Source of the DNA: Platycnemis pennipes
Lineage: Eukaryota; Arthropoda; Insecta; Odonata; Platycnemididae
Direction of reading: 5' to 3'
NCBI GenBank assembly: GCA_933228895.1
Contig: OW121851.1
Coordinates: 132,851,624 to 132,915,623, forward strand
DNA: 64,000 nucleotides
The translations under genes and the position numbers were made by a program. This document shows, piece by piece, positions 11,999 through 23,183 of this stretch (position 1 is its first letter; each line of letters begins with the position of its first letter). Below the pieces are notes generated by a model. The model saw only the letters and a program-made list of their open reading frames with translations. It was not told the origin of the DNA and did no database searches.

Positions 11999-12486
11999 TG
12001 GCAGCAAATCATTGTAACCCAGTAACCATGGCAGTATTTTCAAAATAATATCGTCATAGGATATCGCAATTCAGCTGTTCGACAGAAAACGATATCTGCG
12101 CATGTAATTGGCGCACAAATTACATGAAAATCTTTGATCGTGTACGACAGTCAACCAACTTCTTGTACAATTTATTGGTCCAATCTCGCTCAATTTATTG
12201 TACAAGATCTTGTACAAGAAATTGTACCGTGTACGACGGCCTTTAAAAAAGTCACAAGGCGAAGTCCCTGTATATATACCACAAACGAGAATGGAGGGGG
12301 GGGGGGTAGTTGGGTGGAAGGGGAAGGTGGGAGGTAATTAGGAGGTGGACGCGGAGTGTATTGTGGGAAGTGGTGGAGGGTGGAGAGATAGGCGATGCTT
12401 TGCAGGGCTGGTGGTAGACCTTGGGTAGAATGGGGGGAGCGTAGGCAGCGAATGTGTCGAGGATAGGCGAGGAGGCCGGGTACAAA

Positions 12487-12835
12487 TATTCGTTTAGAAC
12501 TTCGGGTCATTCAATGCTTTTAAAATCTCAAGTTGCTCAAGTGAATTCAACTCCTTTTGTTAGAAATGTGTAAAATGTCGACATTAAAATCACCACGATG
12601 GTCATAGTCTAAAAGATGCTTCGAAAAGTTGCTCTTATCGTCATTGCTATGTTTAAAAGCATTCATATGTCCTTTACTTCTAATGTTAAACTTCCTTGCC
12701 GTTTGACCCACATATACTCCATCACAATCACCACACTGTAAAGCATACACGCCACTTCTCTCTTTGGAGTCCACTGGGTCTTTGCACTTCACAAATAAAG
12801 TTTTTAGTGAAACCGGGGTCCTTTAGAGATATTAT
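12487..12835 (-). pseudogene. PLE GIY-YIG endonuclease fragment
   Basis: The minus-strand frame from 12792 to 12547 reads ERSGVYALQCGDCDGVYVG and then QTARKFNIRSKGH. This is the GIY-YIG core with its paired cysteines, followed by SKHLLDYDH. A one-base shift near 12557 breaks the frame; past it the sequence continues as ELNSLEQLEILKALND, the usual alpha-helical tail. GIY-YIG is the endonuclease of Penelope-like elements, which nicks target DNA for priming. No reverse transcriptase part adjoins, so this is a 5'-truncated, dead copy, and a different lineage from the PLE at 27.5 kb. An 11-base G run with G-rich sequence lies just beyond its 3' side. Confidence 0.75.
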
Positions 12836-13099
12836 AAATTTCTTTAGGAAATATTTTGGTAATCAAGTTTAAAGTGCAGACACTTAAAGTGTAATCGTGA
12901 GTACTTTCTACATTTTTGCGTTTCCCTGCATATAAAAACCCGTTGGCTGACCGGTAGTTCTAATCTCACGAAATTATTCTGTTGGCTATGTTTCCTATTT
13001 ATGACGAACTCAATATTATATCAAATGCCATAATGACCAAAAAGGTCGCAGGGACACATTCGCTTGTTTTCTCAACTTCGGCAGTGCCCGCGTTGAAGC

Positions 13100-13690
13100 A
13101 CGTCTTCATTACCATTTCCTGGCAAGTGTAGAGCGGCATAATGAAACAGTGGCCTAGAACAGAGTGATCATGTGGAGATTAATCGACACAATGCGCCTTT
13201 TTGCCAATCAAGAGCTTTCATTTCGAGGACTTAAGGTTGAAGCTTCCCCGTATCAGGGTATTTACACTGCAATTTTAAATAGTATCAGTAAATATGACCC
13301 AACTTTACCACATCATCTCGTCAATTCTCCTTTCAGAGGAAGAACAAAACGCACTAAAAACGACTTGATAATACCTATTAGCACAATTTTGGAAAATAAA
13401 ATAAGAGACGAAATAGGCAGCGCAATTTTTGTGGCGCTATTTTTAGACGAGACCTCAGATATCAGTAATAAATCCCAGCCATCCACAACACTAAGATACT
13501 TCCACGATAATGCCTCGGAAGTGCAGCATGGATTAATTTCGTTCTCTGATGTTAGTTCCGCTGGGTCTGCCAATGCGTTATTTGTTCATGCAAAGCATAT
13601 AATTAATTCTTATAGGCTGAAAGAAGAACTCGTTGCTCCGACATACGAAGGGGCAGCAGTCATGCCTGGGGAATTGAACGGCCTGAACAG
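13100..13690 (+). pseudogene. hAT-superfamily transposase fragment
   Basis: The frame from 13164 encodes FANQELSFRGL, then SAIFVALFLDETSDISNKSQ and RYFHDNASEVQHGLISFSDV, then APTYEGAAVMPGELNGL. These are the N-terminal half of the hAT/ZMYM-type transposase, including the first catalytic acid in LDETSD and the YDGAAVMSG-type block. Upstream (13100-13160) the homology continues with stops and frame changes. After GELNGL at about 13685 it stops at a caggggcggatccaggg sequence, probably the end of another element. The C-terminal half with the dimerisation domain is missing, so it cannot act. Confidence 0.75.
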
Positions 13691-14852
13691 GGGCGGATCC
13701 AGGGGGAAGGGAGCGCTGTGGTCGGTCCCAACCCCAAAAGATAATTTCAATAATATATATCGATAGATTTTTCAATAATGCATATCGATAGGTTTTTTCA
13801 TTGGAGATTTCATTGTAAGAAGGACAAGACTAGTGAATGCTTTTTTACCTATTTATATTCTCATATTTGTTTGCAAATCAGTGGGTGACCCCTCTGAAGT
13901 AACAATCGAATACATTGCGGGAAATGTATAACGACATTTCCCGCAATGTATTCGATTTTATAACACCGCTTATTATTTATCTTACAGATTAAATTTATAT
14001 GCTTTTCTACGTTTCCTGTATTTAACCTTAAGTGAATAAGTATTTATTCTCGACATACCTTTCCTATATAAATTTGTGAACATTCAACGTTCTCTAAACT
14101 TACTATCATGTTTCAAGATATTGATTACGATGGATGTGACCGATTCATTTATTTCATAGTATTTTATATATTTCTAAAGGCAAGCCATGGACATGACACA
14201 TAAAATTACTCATAAGGCCTCAAACCCAGAGCGGTGTTCTTTATCTATCGTATTCCGAGATCGTGCTGGTAGGTGAGCCGTATCTTAAAAATCAGCGAAT
14301 TCGCACATTTCCTACACATGGAATAGCTATCACTAGATCTTTTACGCAGACATGTTTTCCTTTTGAAACGGTTCAAGTTAGATAGCCAATAGTTTCTCCG
14401 CGAGAAAATTTTCGATGAGAAAATATTTTGGGTGTGCATCTTTTAGATAGTACTTGATGAACGTGCTGAAAAGTGATTTTAATGTGCATCGTAGGTGATT
14501 AACCAAATAAATTATCCAGATTTAATTTACAATTCAGTAATTTAAATAAATGCCATTCTCGGTAATAGTTATCCAGATTTTAATTGGGGTTACGCAAGTG
14601 ATGTGCGGGATGCATACCTTACCTGATGTGCGAGCGCTTACCCGAGAATAATTGACACCGCACGCCACTGGTCTGAACCCTTAGAAAATTAATAGATTAT
14701 TGAAAAGAGAAGGTCACCACATCACAAGAGTCACTACAGTAATATAATTACTTAACGCACCATGTTTTTTTCTCGTAAACATAATGTCGGAACCTCTAGG
14801 TATACATTTAGGGGATGACGAGATGCGGTTGGCTAAGAGGCGGTGATTTTAT
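13690..14852. other. No recognised gene; contains a perfect hairpin
   Basis: Short frames only. A tcgata-bearing near-repeat at 13755-13795 and the hairpin at 13904-13957 are the only structure I see. Confidence 0.5.
13904..13957. repeat. Perfect 23-bp-arm inverted repeat
   Basis: The arm from 13904 to 13926 (aatcgaatacattgcggg...) is repeated exactly in inverse at 13935-13957, with an 8-base loop. It is not followed by a T run and lies in no gene. Confidence 0.9.
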
Positions 14853-14888
14853 ATCAAGGTCCTTAAAGTATACTTTAAGGACCTTGAT
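14853..14888. repeat. Perfect 36-bp palindrome without loop
   Basis: atcaaggtccttaaagta is followed directly by its exact inverse. Imperfect pairing extends a further 10-12 bases (ggtgatttta / aataccacc). Confidence 0.9.
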
Positions 14889-14934
14889 TTAATACCACCT
14901 TGTTTGGGGTGAGAAACATCCCTTCGTCACGTTA

Positions 14935-15017
14935 CAGAATCGGAAGAGCGGTGATGTATCACCACCGATGGAGGCTCCCATCGGTGATACGAGTTATAGA
15001 ATGCGGGCCACGGTGAT
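14935..15017. repeat. Transposon terminus-like hairpin
   Basis: The inverse of the right edge reads GGCCCGCATTCTATAACTCG and resembles the start at 7228. Just inside is a hairpin, caccgatgg / ccatcggtg. cgttacagaatcgg at 14931 repeats the ttctgtaac word in inverse. Confidence 0.35.
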
Positions 15018-17306
15018 TGCATGGTCATCTTTTCTCGATCTCATGTCCAAATGCTATTTCGCAAGTCTGCTTCACCATCTCTCCATTTGGATTCTCAGAT
15101 TTGTTTCGATATCTTGAATACTCTCACCCAGAAACCTGCTGATTGATTTTTCCCGTCAGGTTGCGTTCCCTGGGAGATTTGCAAAAGATTTTGTACCTAT
15201 TTCAGCGCCTCGGATTCTCCCGCGACACTTTGAAGTTAGGATTTCCTTCAAGAGATGGCTCTTGTGCGTCGTCGTTGAGTCAATGGCTGCGATAATCATC
15301 GGACACCCTTATCACGACCGAGGGTGTCGCAACCTGGCGTAATCTCCTCCTGGATTGAATAGTGATTTTTATGAAGTCCTTAGCCTTGCCCTGAGTCGAT
15401 ATTTATTCCCTGATGCAACTTTGTGGTCGTGGTATTTTTTTTCCATTCCGATTTGGAGCGTCAATGTCGCTATTAGCGTCGCCTTTTATCGAGTTGCTCA
15501 AGTAGGAAAGACTTGAAGAGGAGCACTTGACTTCGTGATCTCCTTTCGATACGGGTACTTTGTAATTGTATCACAAAGTCCGACTATGTGTGCACAATCT
15601 ACGCCGCTGGTGATAATCAGGCCATAAAGTGAGGGGGGTGGAGTGGGGGGTGAGTGATACGAGGAGGGGCGGGATTGCCTCACTCTCCTCCAAGGAGCAT
15701 GCTCTTCTCTGGTTGCCAAGTCTAAATGCATTTCGCACCCCTCCGATTCGTGCTCCGCGATCCCTAGCGCGGGATGCGCGGCTTCGAGATATCGTTGCCT
15801 GCGTTCCGATTCTCGCCCAAAACATATCGTTAAGGTTCGTTTACACGTAGCAGTTGACTGCTATGACAGTCAACTGCTAACAACTATTAAGCTCCACTCG
15901 CATGTGTAAATAGCAACTGAGATGCGAGTTCAGGTCGATACTGGGCACATGTCGAACACTATCGATCCACGTTCGAGCTATTAGCAAAGTTGCAGCCCGT
16001 CTACTTTCCAGCGGAAATATATCCAACACAATCGCCAACGGAAAGCAATACACGACGTCTGATATGGAGAATTTGGATTAAACAACAAGGATATCCCTCC
16101 CCAAAGGGAAGATTCTACTCTTTAAGGAATGGGAACAAAAAAATTAATGAAAATGGTATTTATTGCTTGAAGAATTCCATGAAAATTTAAGCATAATTTA
16201 CTATTGAAATCAAACGCTTTTTATTTATTATGACAACGCCTAAATAGCGGGTTTAAGCTGCATAGAAGTTGGTGCAGACGCATCTGAATGGATAGGAAAA
16301 ATCCTGGCTTTTTTGTAAGAAGGACAAATTTCGAGTTTAGATATCAGAACGCATTTTTTCGATTCGGCCCTTAACGGTACTGTTTGCTGGGGTTTGTCGG
16401 TTGATTTGTTTCGGTCTTTCTCCTTGTACTTCTCTGCAAGTACATTCTATTTCTGATATAATCAGCTTCCTGCCTTCGAAGTTCCATCTTGCCTTCGATA
16501 CAAAACCAGTGGTGTATGGCTTTTGAAATTAAGCTGCTCGCGTTCATCGCTGAATGAAGCCGTTGAAAGTGTTCAAGAGGCTTATCCTTTGTATTATTAC
16601 GTGTTCCCTGCGAATGCCTTTTCAAACTATTAGGCTTCGACCTTTCCTATGCCAATGCTTCTTCACTTGCGGCATATGATGGAACGGGTATGCTCCATCA
16701 ATTCCTGCCTTCGTAAACGCTAGATAAGCATACCTTTCATTTTTACTTTTTCCAATATTATCTTTTGCCTCTTTGAATTGAAATTTCTTATTCTCTAATA
16801 GGTATTTACCCGCTTAGTTCCGCTTTAATCGAAAAATCTTTTACTTTTTAAGTGCCCATTCGTATTTCTTGGGAGGAAGGTATTCTGATTTAAGCAGGTT
16901 TAAAATTTGAATATATTTTTTACCGTTGCTAGGGTAAAAAAGTACACTTTTCGAATAATAGCATCCTGAATTAATTTCGCGTAAGGGTTCAGCATATCAA
17001 ATGTTTGCCGTAATCATTTTGTGAACTTTTTACTGACGGTGAGTGCGAATAATGAAATATAATTTAATGCTTTCTCAAACCGTTTCATTAGAAGATTTTG
17101 CATTAATCTCATAATAAAAAAAACCCATTGAAAATAGCCTGTCGATAGTCACATAATGGGTAAAACGTCCACTTGGCTGTTCAAAAAGTAAGCGTACCCT
17201 TCTGTAATCACGGAATAGATGTGTTGAGGGATTATTAGGAAGAGTATGTCTGATTGTTCAAAAAGGTAATAGATTGCGTCGTGAGAGTCAGGTCATTATG
17301 ATCAAT
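15018..17306. other. No recognised gene
   Basis: Mixed-composition sequence. A minus-strand 84-codon frame (16625-16371) is rich in charged residues but matches nothing I know. A small exact hairpin (agcagttgact, 15849-15878) lies beside a ttcgtttacacg word that resembles Harbinger ends; no partner end was found. Confidence 0.4.
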
Positions 17307-17445
17307 CTACATGTACGCTATACCCTGCAAGCCACCGCGAGGGTGTGTGGCAGGGGGTGAAGATCACCAAACATGAACTATTGACATTCAACTAGGCTAC
17401 AACGTGGAAACATGCTACATAATAGGACCACATGCAGCTAGATAT
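17307..17445 (-). repeat. LINE family A 3' UTR fragment
   Basis: Minus strand, with the hairpin CCACCGCGAGGGTGTGTGG, then the inverse of caaacatgaactattgaca. It is cut near 17445 and has no coding part. Confidence 0.85.
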
Positions 17446-18371
17446 TGTTGCTAGAGCGGTTAGATGGTGATTAGGTGCTTTATTTCCGATAGGCGCACAT
17501 GATAAAGGAATTAAGAGCAGAAATATTTCTTTGCCGAAATACTCTTAAGATTATACCATAATTCAAATTCTTTGTTGTTCGAATATATTTTTGCATATGT
17601 AGCTGAACTGCAGGATTTCAAGTGGAATCGAATGATTGAGGTGGGAGATTGTTACGCTATTACCTTGAGGAGATGTTCATTATTGCACGGCACACGAAAT
17701 TCGTACAAATTATGCTTGGAAGCCTAGACGAAATTGTTTCATATTTTTTGAACCAATACCTAACTAATATTCTATCTCATGGACCCGAAGGTTAATTCGT
17801 CTTGTATGTGTTGTGAGGATGTTAATTTTTAAAGACCGTAACACGCGGGAATTCTCAAAGCATTCCTAGCGTCATCGGGGATCCAATCGGATTTGAATGT
17901 CCTTAAAGAATATTATTATGTGTGGTATAATAACTGTATTAATTCATTTTTATTAAACTCATAATTATAACCTTTTGTTTGATGAGCGATTTCCATCCGA
18001 GTTATTACAGTATGCTTTTGTCAATTACACAATTACCATGTCACCCTTTAACTAAAGTCGACGATGTTCTCTGTTCACATTCTGAGTTCTTATTCGACCG
18101 TTCTTCATAGCTATCCCTTACATTAGCTGTGTCTTTAATTGAGGCCTGACGGAAGGTAAATAGCATCCTTACTTTTTTTAATTTTTATACTGTCAGTACT
18201 GGTATTATGTTCATGCTTCATTCATTTCTTTCATTTGTCATTTTTTTCTATTTCATTGTTTTGAACACAATGTTTGAATATATAAAGTGTTTATTAGCCA
18301 CTAGGTTTGATACTTGTATAGATTAGCACCAGCTGCTGCTTTGAATAGTTGATGATGGTACCCCCTACACA
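17446..18371. other. No recognised gene
   Basis: Short frames only. The end of this stretch probably belongs to the 3' UTR of the element ending at 18480. Confidence 0.5.
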
Positions 18372-18480
18372 GGTTATCCTCTGGGGTACCTATATTCCCC
18401 TCTAAATGATGTGTTTTGTATTCATTGTATTTGTATGTTTTATTTTTTCTCAGAGGTGGAATAAAAATTATTATTATTAT
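18372..18480 (+). repeat. Retrotransposon 3' end with ATT tail
   Basis: Plus-strand match to 7831-7935: cctatattcccctctaaatg, ttttctcagaggtgg, then aaaaattattattattatta. The position of the tail gives the strand. Confidence 0.6.
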
Positions 18481-18540
18481 TACTTCACTTTATCTCCGCT
18501 TTTGCTGAGACGTTTCTTTAAGAATCGCTGTAAACAGTTT

Positions 18541-18919
18541 GTTGAGGCAGTTGGTTGGTTGGTTATTCAGGGGAAGGGACCGACAGCTGAGGTCATTTGC
18601 GCCATATAGGATAGGTGGGTAATTGGGTAATGGTAGGAGTTTTTAGGGAACGGAGGAAGGGTGGAGAGAAACCCGGCGTCGGCATTAGCCTACTCTTAAC
18701 CCAGGGTCCTTATTCTCTTTCTGAAACTCTCGTGGTATCCAAGGGATAACATAGGTTTTTCGGGACTTGCGTTAACTTTTTGTAAACATTCTAATGAGGA
18801 AATCAATGAAACGCAACCTCGGTTTCGTTGCTGGGGAGATAACCGAGGTTGCGTTTCAAACGAGAATACGGGCCCAGTACTCTAGCCACCACACCAACCC
18901 GATCCCCGTTGAGGCAGTT
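18541..18919 (-). mobile_element. SINE1 with 12-bp target duplication
   Basis: Exact copies of gttgaggcagtt flank this minus-strand SINE at 18541-18552 and 18908-18919, as expected for LINE-driven target-primed insertion. The tRNA-like head (start near 18907, gtggtggctagagtactgg) and the tail (ctgaataaccaaccaacc) are present. The middle, about 110 bp including the B box, is replaced by an unrelated segment at 18711-18877. Confidence 0.85.
18711..18877. mobile_element. MITE-like insert in SINE1
   Basis: The left end gggtccttattctctttct and the inverse of the right end, gggcccgtattctcgtttg, look like terminal inverted repeats. Inside is an 18-bp-arm hairpin (tgaaacgcaacctcggtt, 18807-18824 / 18841-18858). 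Confidence 0.55.
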
Positions 18920-20604
18920 ATTTCCCGCACATTGCGTTATCCCCATCGCATGTCGCCAGCGATGGTGACACCATGGGGTTTACTTGACTATTTCGGATAT
19001 TTTAAAATGTGTTTTCGGCAATTATGTCCAGCTTATCGCTTCTCTAACTTCAATTTCTCTTGCAATTGTCCAGTCATCTCTATAGTGATCCATGGTCAAT
19101 CGATTCTATTTGCATTTGCATTCCAAATTTTCCTCGGCATTTTTCAAATCAATCTTTTGAGATTCTTCAACTCATATTCATTTGGTTCCAATTACAGCGT
19201 ACATCTATGATATTTTCTTCAAATTGCTTCTTCTGCTGATTCCTTCTCCGCTGCTCCTGCTAGAGTTCCTTAATTCCTTTTCCCCGCAGAATTTTATTTT
19301 ATTTTGCCGAGGCATCTTGTTTCCACTTCCGCCTGTTGTTGCCTTCTACCGTGAAGAAATGATAATTTTTTAAATACGTCCTATATTTTTGGTTAACCAT
19401 GATGTAATCTAATTGATCATTCCCAGAATTACTATTGCGTGCCTACACTTCATATGGGGCTCTAACCAAGTGTCTGTGAATGCTGAAGAATTTCTTGCGC
19501 AGAGCATGACAGCGGTCCTGCTATGGTATTTTATCGTCCCTAACGCATCCGCTCCTACCTTGTTCCCAGATCTCCCTTCACCCACACCATGTTCCAATCG
19601 CACAAGATGATCAATCGCTTACTCCCAGGAATGTTATTTATGTCACTTCCTCCGGCTGACTGTTTACACTCTCTGCTTCTTCATCTCTATGGTCTTCATG
19701 TTGGCATCCTCACCCTCTGCCAATCTCCCTCGTGATGGCTTTCATGGTAACTTTGTTGAAGTAGATACACATCCTAATCATGAATAATTCTTCTGGCGAG
19801 CGCGATTATTCTATCGCAAGCTGACTTCATTTTTGCTACCGTACGTTCTTATCTACTTTTTATTACTATGGATACTACTGAATAAATATCGTCCTCCATG
19901 CTAAATTACTCTTTAAATGTCTCCAGTGTACTATGGTAAAAATACTCTTTATACACCAATAGTCATCGACGTCCTAGCGCCGAAGTGTTAATAAACGTGC
20001 CACTTCTTAAATTCATGTATTCATTTCTTTACTTCTTTAGTGCTTACTTCCTGCGTACCGCAGTATTTACCTAACATTCCATGTTCCCTTTTCTGACTGC
20101 TGCGAAATATATCTTGTTTTGTTCTCTTCCTGTTTTCACCTCTGTCGTCTCGTCAGGATTTCTTGATGGGTTGATTGTGGGAGTCTTTCCTTCTCCTCTG
20201 CCAAGCTCTTCATGAGCAACCGTAACCATTGTCTTCGGAACTAGATTCTCTATGGATTGATTCCCTCGCATGTATATGTAATGGGGCGAATAGTTGAGTT
20301 GCTTGCCTCGAGTGCATGACCGATTTCGCACATTAGCTTTAATGACATGGCTAGAATCAGATGTTTGTGGACTACGTATGTTACAGGGATCCAAAATATT
20401 GTTGTTTGTCAAAATTTGAGATTTCGGGCGTGATTGAGGGAAAACGGAACATAACTGCACTTGAAAAATGAGATACTTCCTCTGTGATAGGATTTACTTC
20501 GACCAGATTTAGCTTTTTACGAATTTTCAAAGTACAGTTTATATTTTCAAAATACAGACCAGGTGTAGGTTTTTACGAATTTTCAAAATGCAGTTATTGG
20601 TATA
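18920..20604. other. No recognised gene
   Basis: Pyrimidine-rich stretches and short frames. A 129-codon minus-strand frame at 20460-20071 has no recognisable motif. Confidence 0.4.
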
Positions 20605-20745
20605 TATCATTCATCATCATCATCAAGGGTCGACAATCCAAGGATTGGTTTGACGCAGCCCTCCACTTGATTCTTCTATCGGACAACCTCTTCATATTAA
20701 CGTAATTCCTTTCTACCGCGTCCTTTACGACCTGTTATATATAAT
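20605..20745 (-). repeat. RTE-type LINE 3' end
   Basis: The minus strand ends in tggattgtcgacccttgatg and a gatgatgatg tail, and encodes remnants of the C-terminal peptide found at 56870-57181. It is a short 5'-truncated copy. Confidence 0.75.
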
Positions 20746-21055
20746 ATTTATCATTACATCCATAAATTTCATCCATCTCCTGAATTAAGGTATAATAATA
20801 ATAGTACGCCTGTAATGATAAAAATATATATCCTATTATGGTAAAAATATAACACGTAATAACTAATTTGTGAGGGAGAAGAAAAAGTAAGTATTCCGAA
20901 ATTATAAGTCAGTGGTTGTCACACCCTCTTACGTAGAAATATTGTGAGCAGTGCCTGTCCCGCATGGGTTCACTGGTGTGAGAAGCCGCATTCCTTGTGG
21001 AGCTGCTTTGTTCCGTCGGTGACTTTATTTACGTTAAAAGACTATCCCGTAACGT

Positions 21056-21975
21056 AGTTAGCAGTCGGGGTGGCCTAGTGGGTAGAGCATTGAGCTACTG
21101 ACCGGAGGGTCCCGGGTTCAAATCCCGGGCAAGAGACTTTCTGGACACCCCCATCTCAAGCTTTCGCGTTTCAAGCAAGCGCGATTCATATTACTTTTCA
21201 CTAGTTAGGCCCCACCTTGAGTATGCAGCCAGTGTATGGGATCCGAATGAATTAGGTTTGATTAGAGAACTAGACAGTGTGCAGCGTAGAGCAGCTAGGT
21301 TCATTAAAAGGTGTTACGATAGGTTGAGTAGCGTTTCAGAATTAATACAAGAATTAGGGTAGGAATCATTATCAGAGCGTAGGTTAAAGTACAGATTACA
21401 TCTATTAAAGAAATTTAAATCGGATAGCTTTACTGAAGATGTTAGGCACATATTAAAAACACAAGCGTATTATGCTAGATTCGACCAGATAAATAAGATT
21501 AGAGAGATAGATTGTCGTATAGATAGATTCAAAATGGCATTCTTCCCCCGTACTATAGAGAACAGAATAGGCAGCATAGCAAAGGGATAGGTAGGGGAAA
21601 TATTTTAGAGTGGTCTGTAATGAATGATGCATGTATTAATTTCTTAAATACTATAGGTACTTACAATCTAGTTGCATGAGACCCTATAGTTGCTTGTTAG
21701 TATGTCTGTAGTGCATGCTTGGAGATCTTCACCCCCTGCCACACACCCTCGCGGTGGCTTGCAGGGTATCGTGCATATGTAGATGTAGATGATTCGATAT
21801 TCTGAGTGTCTGAACTTCGTAGGAAATCGCAGGTGGCCCAGGGAAAGGTACTGGCCCCCCTACCCTTAATGTGTGAATTTCACACGCCATTGGCTTAGTA
21901 CGGGGTGAGCCTTACCCTCACCTATCAAAACAAACCTTCGGGTTGAATCGCTAAGTGAAGTGAAGTTAGCAGTCG
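21056..21975 (+). mobile_element. SINE2 with 12-bp target duplication, split by a LINE
   Basis: agttagcagtcg is repeated exactly at 21056-21067 and 21964-21975. Between them are a tRNA-derived head (ggtggcctagtgggtagagc, then cgggttcaaatcccggg) up to about 21185, and the SINE2 tail from about 21793 (caggtggcccagggaaag, then ccaaaggttt-like end). The uninterrupted copy at 42048-42316 shows what was there before the LINE at 21190-21792 inserted. Confidence 0.85.
21190..21792 (+). repeat. LINE family A copy inside SINE2
   Basis: It starts in the polymerase (cactagttaggccccacctt) and continues through the codons for ERRLKYRLHLLKKFKSDSF and the RFDQINKIREIDCR block with one stop. It ends with the family hairpin and gtagatgtagat. 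gattc-atatt at both edges may be the target duplication. Confidence 0.8.
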
Positions 21976-23074
21976 TGCCCGCGCGACGATAGCGAATAAG
22001 TGGTCTGAGTCACACGCGTGCGGTGGCTCGCGGGGATAATATAGATGTCAGCGTTCGTGGCGTGCTTTTTCGAACCGGCCTAGCCGTCTGGTCGCGGGAG
22101 AGAGAAAGAGAGAGGGACTTGCTGCGCACCAAGGAAGTAATATGGGAGGCTGCGTCATGGCCAAGAATGCTAAGCAGACTGCGCAGCTCCACGACTCACG
22201 TCCCCTGCCACCATATCTAGTTGTCCACCCACTGCCTCCTTATTTATGTTTCTCTTGCGAGGATCCACGCCGCGAACCGGGAGGAAAGATATCCCAGCCA
22301 GCCAGGAAGGGTTGATGGGGGAAGGGAACGAAATAATTGGGGCGTTTAATCTGAACTGAAATATCTATTTTGTACACGAAATCGTGAAATGGAAACGAGA
22401 AATGAATTTTAGTTAAAAAATCAATCCTATTACCAGAGCCAATCACTCATAAATCAAAAATTTAAATAAGCAAAAGATGACGCCTTCCGAAATAAGCTGC
22501 GTTAAGGATTACTACGTCATCCACCTCCCCTCCTTGACTGTTTTTAGGGAAAGGGAGTGGAGTCGGGGAGGGGACAGATTGTCTTCTCGCACAGATATTA
22601 TATTTATTTGAGAATTTGAGTAGAGGAGGCGTTCAATGAAATACGACGACAGGTATTTCCGTACCAATATGGTGAAAAACTTCTCGAAAGTACTAAATAT
22701 GAAAAAATATCTCCCTGTTTTTGTCCGGGGCGCGTCCCTGTAGCCTTAGCGCGTCTGTGGACAGATGCTACGTCCTTATCGGATGGAATAAGTGCTCAGG
22801 GGCAGAATGCACCCTTTGAAGGGCCCTTATCCACACCAGACTTTACCATCTGTAACAAATTCTGGCAACAATTGAGTCATGAACCTTAGTGATCTCAGTA
22901 TGGTCGTAATTTAATTTTACGGTCGAAGTTAGCGTTGCCTTTTTCACTACAGTACATTTATCTAGGAATTTTTTGCGTTAAAATATAATTACAATTAGCT
23001 TGTAATATAGAAGTTCTAGAAGAAATCTTGATTCTGTTAATGAATATTTTCATAATTTTATTAAATTAAAGGTA
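21976..23074. other. No recognised gene
   Basis: Begins with a GC-richer part (21990-22210) holding a short gagagaaagagagaggg stretch. No domain or splice-bounded frame is recognisable. Confidence 0.45.
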
Positions 23075-23183
23075 TGGAAAAAAACTGCGAATTTCACTGA
23101 AATAATTTAAACACGACCCGGGTTTCGACAATTTATGCCATCCTCAATTATTTCAGTGGATTTCGCAGTTTGTTTTTTCCCAT
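23075..23183 (-). ncRNA. Hammerhead-like PLE end with paired stem I
   Basis: On the minus strand cactgaaataatt leads into a TTGAGGA core (CTGATGA in intact ribozymes), a weak stem II, then GAAACCCGGGTC. In that last stretch ACCC-GGGU is a minimal stem III and C is the cleavage position. After gtgttta follows aattatttcagtg, the exact 13-base partner of the first strand, closing stem I. The arms continue outward with mismatches (tggaaaaaaactgcg). The mutated core makes activity unlikely. Confidence 0.5.

Larger units (their letters stand above)
10957..12242. mobile_element. Harbinger-like non-autonomous DNA transposon
   Basis: Terminal inverted repeats start AGGCCGTTGTACACGG on the left; the right end is ACGGCCT after gtaccgtgtacg. 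The imperfect arms exceed 30 bp and contain repeated cttgtacaag. The flanks are TTA at 10954-10956 and TTA at 12243-12245, the 3-bp target duplication typical of PIF/Harbinger. The 1286 bp hold no transposase frame. A second MITE (11507-11998) is nested inside, leaving about 794 bp of original element. Confidence 0.75.

Noticed and set aside
13904..13957. Rho-independent terminator
   Set aside because: This is a eukaryotic context, with no T run and no gene upstream.
20071..20460. 129-codon minus-strand frame as a gene
   Set aside because: No recognisable motif and no splice-site support; compatible with chance.
21060..21135. A functional tRNA gene
   Set aside because: It is the head of SINE2, flanked by a 12-bp insertion duplication and present again at 42 kb.
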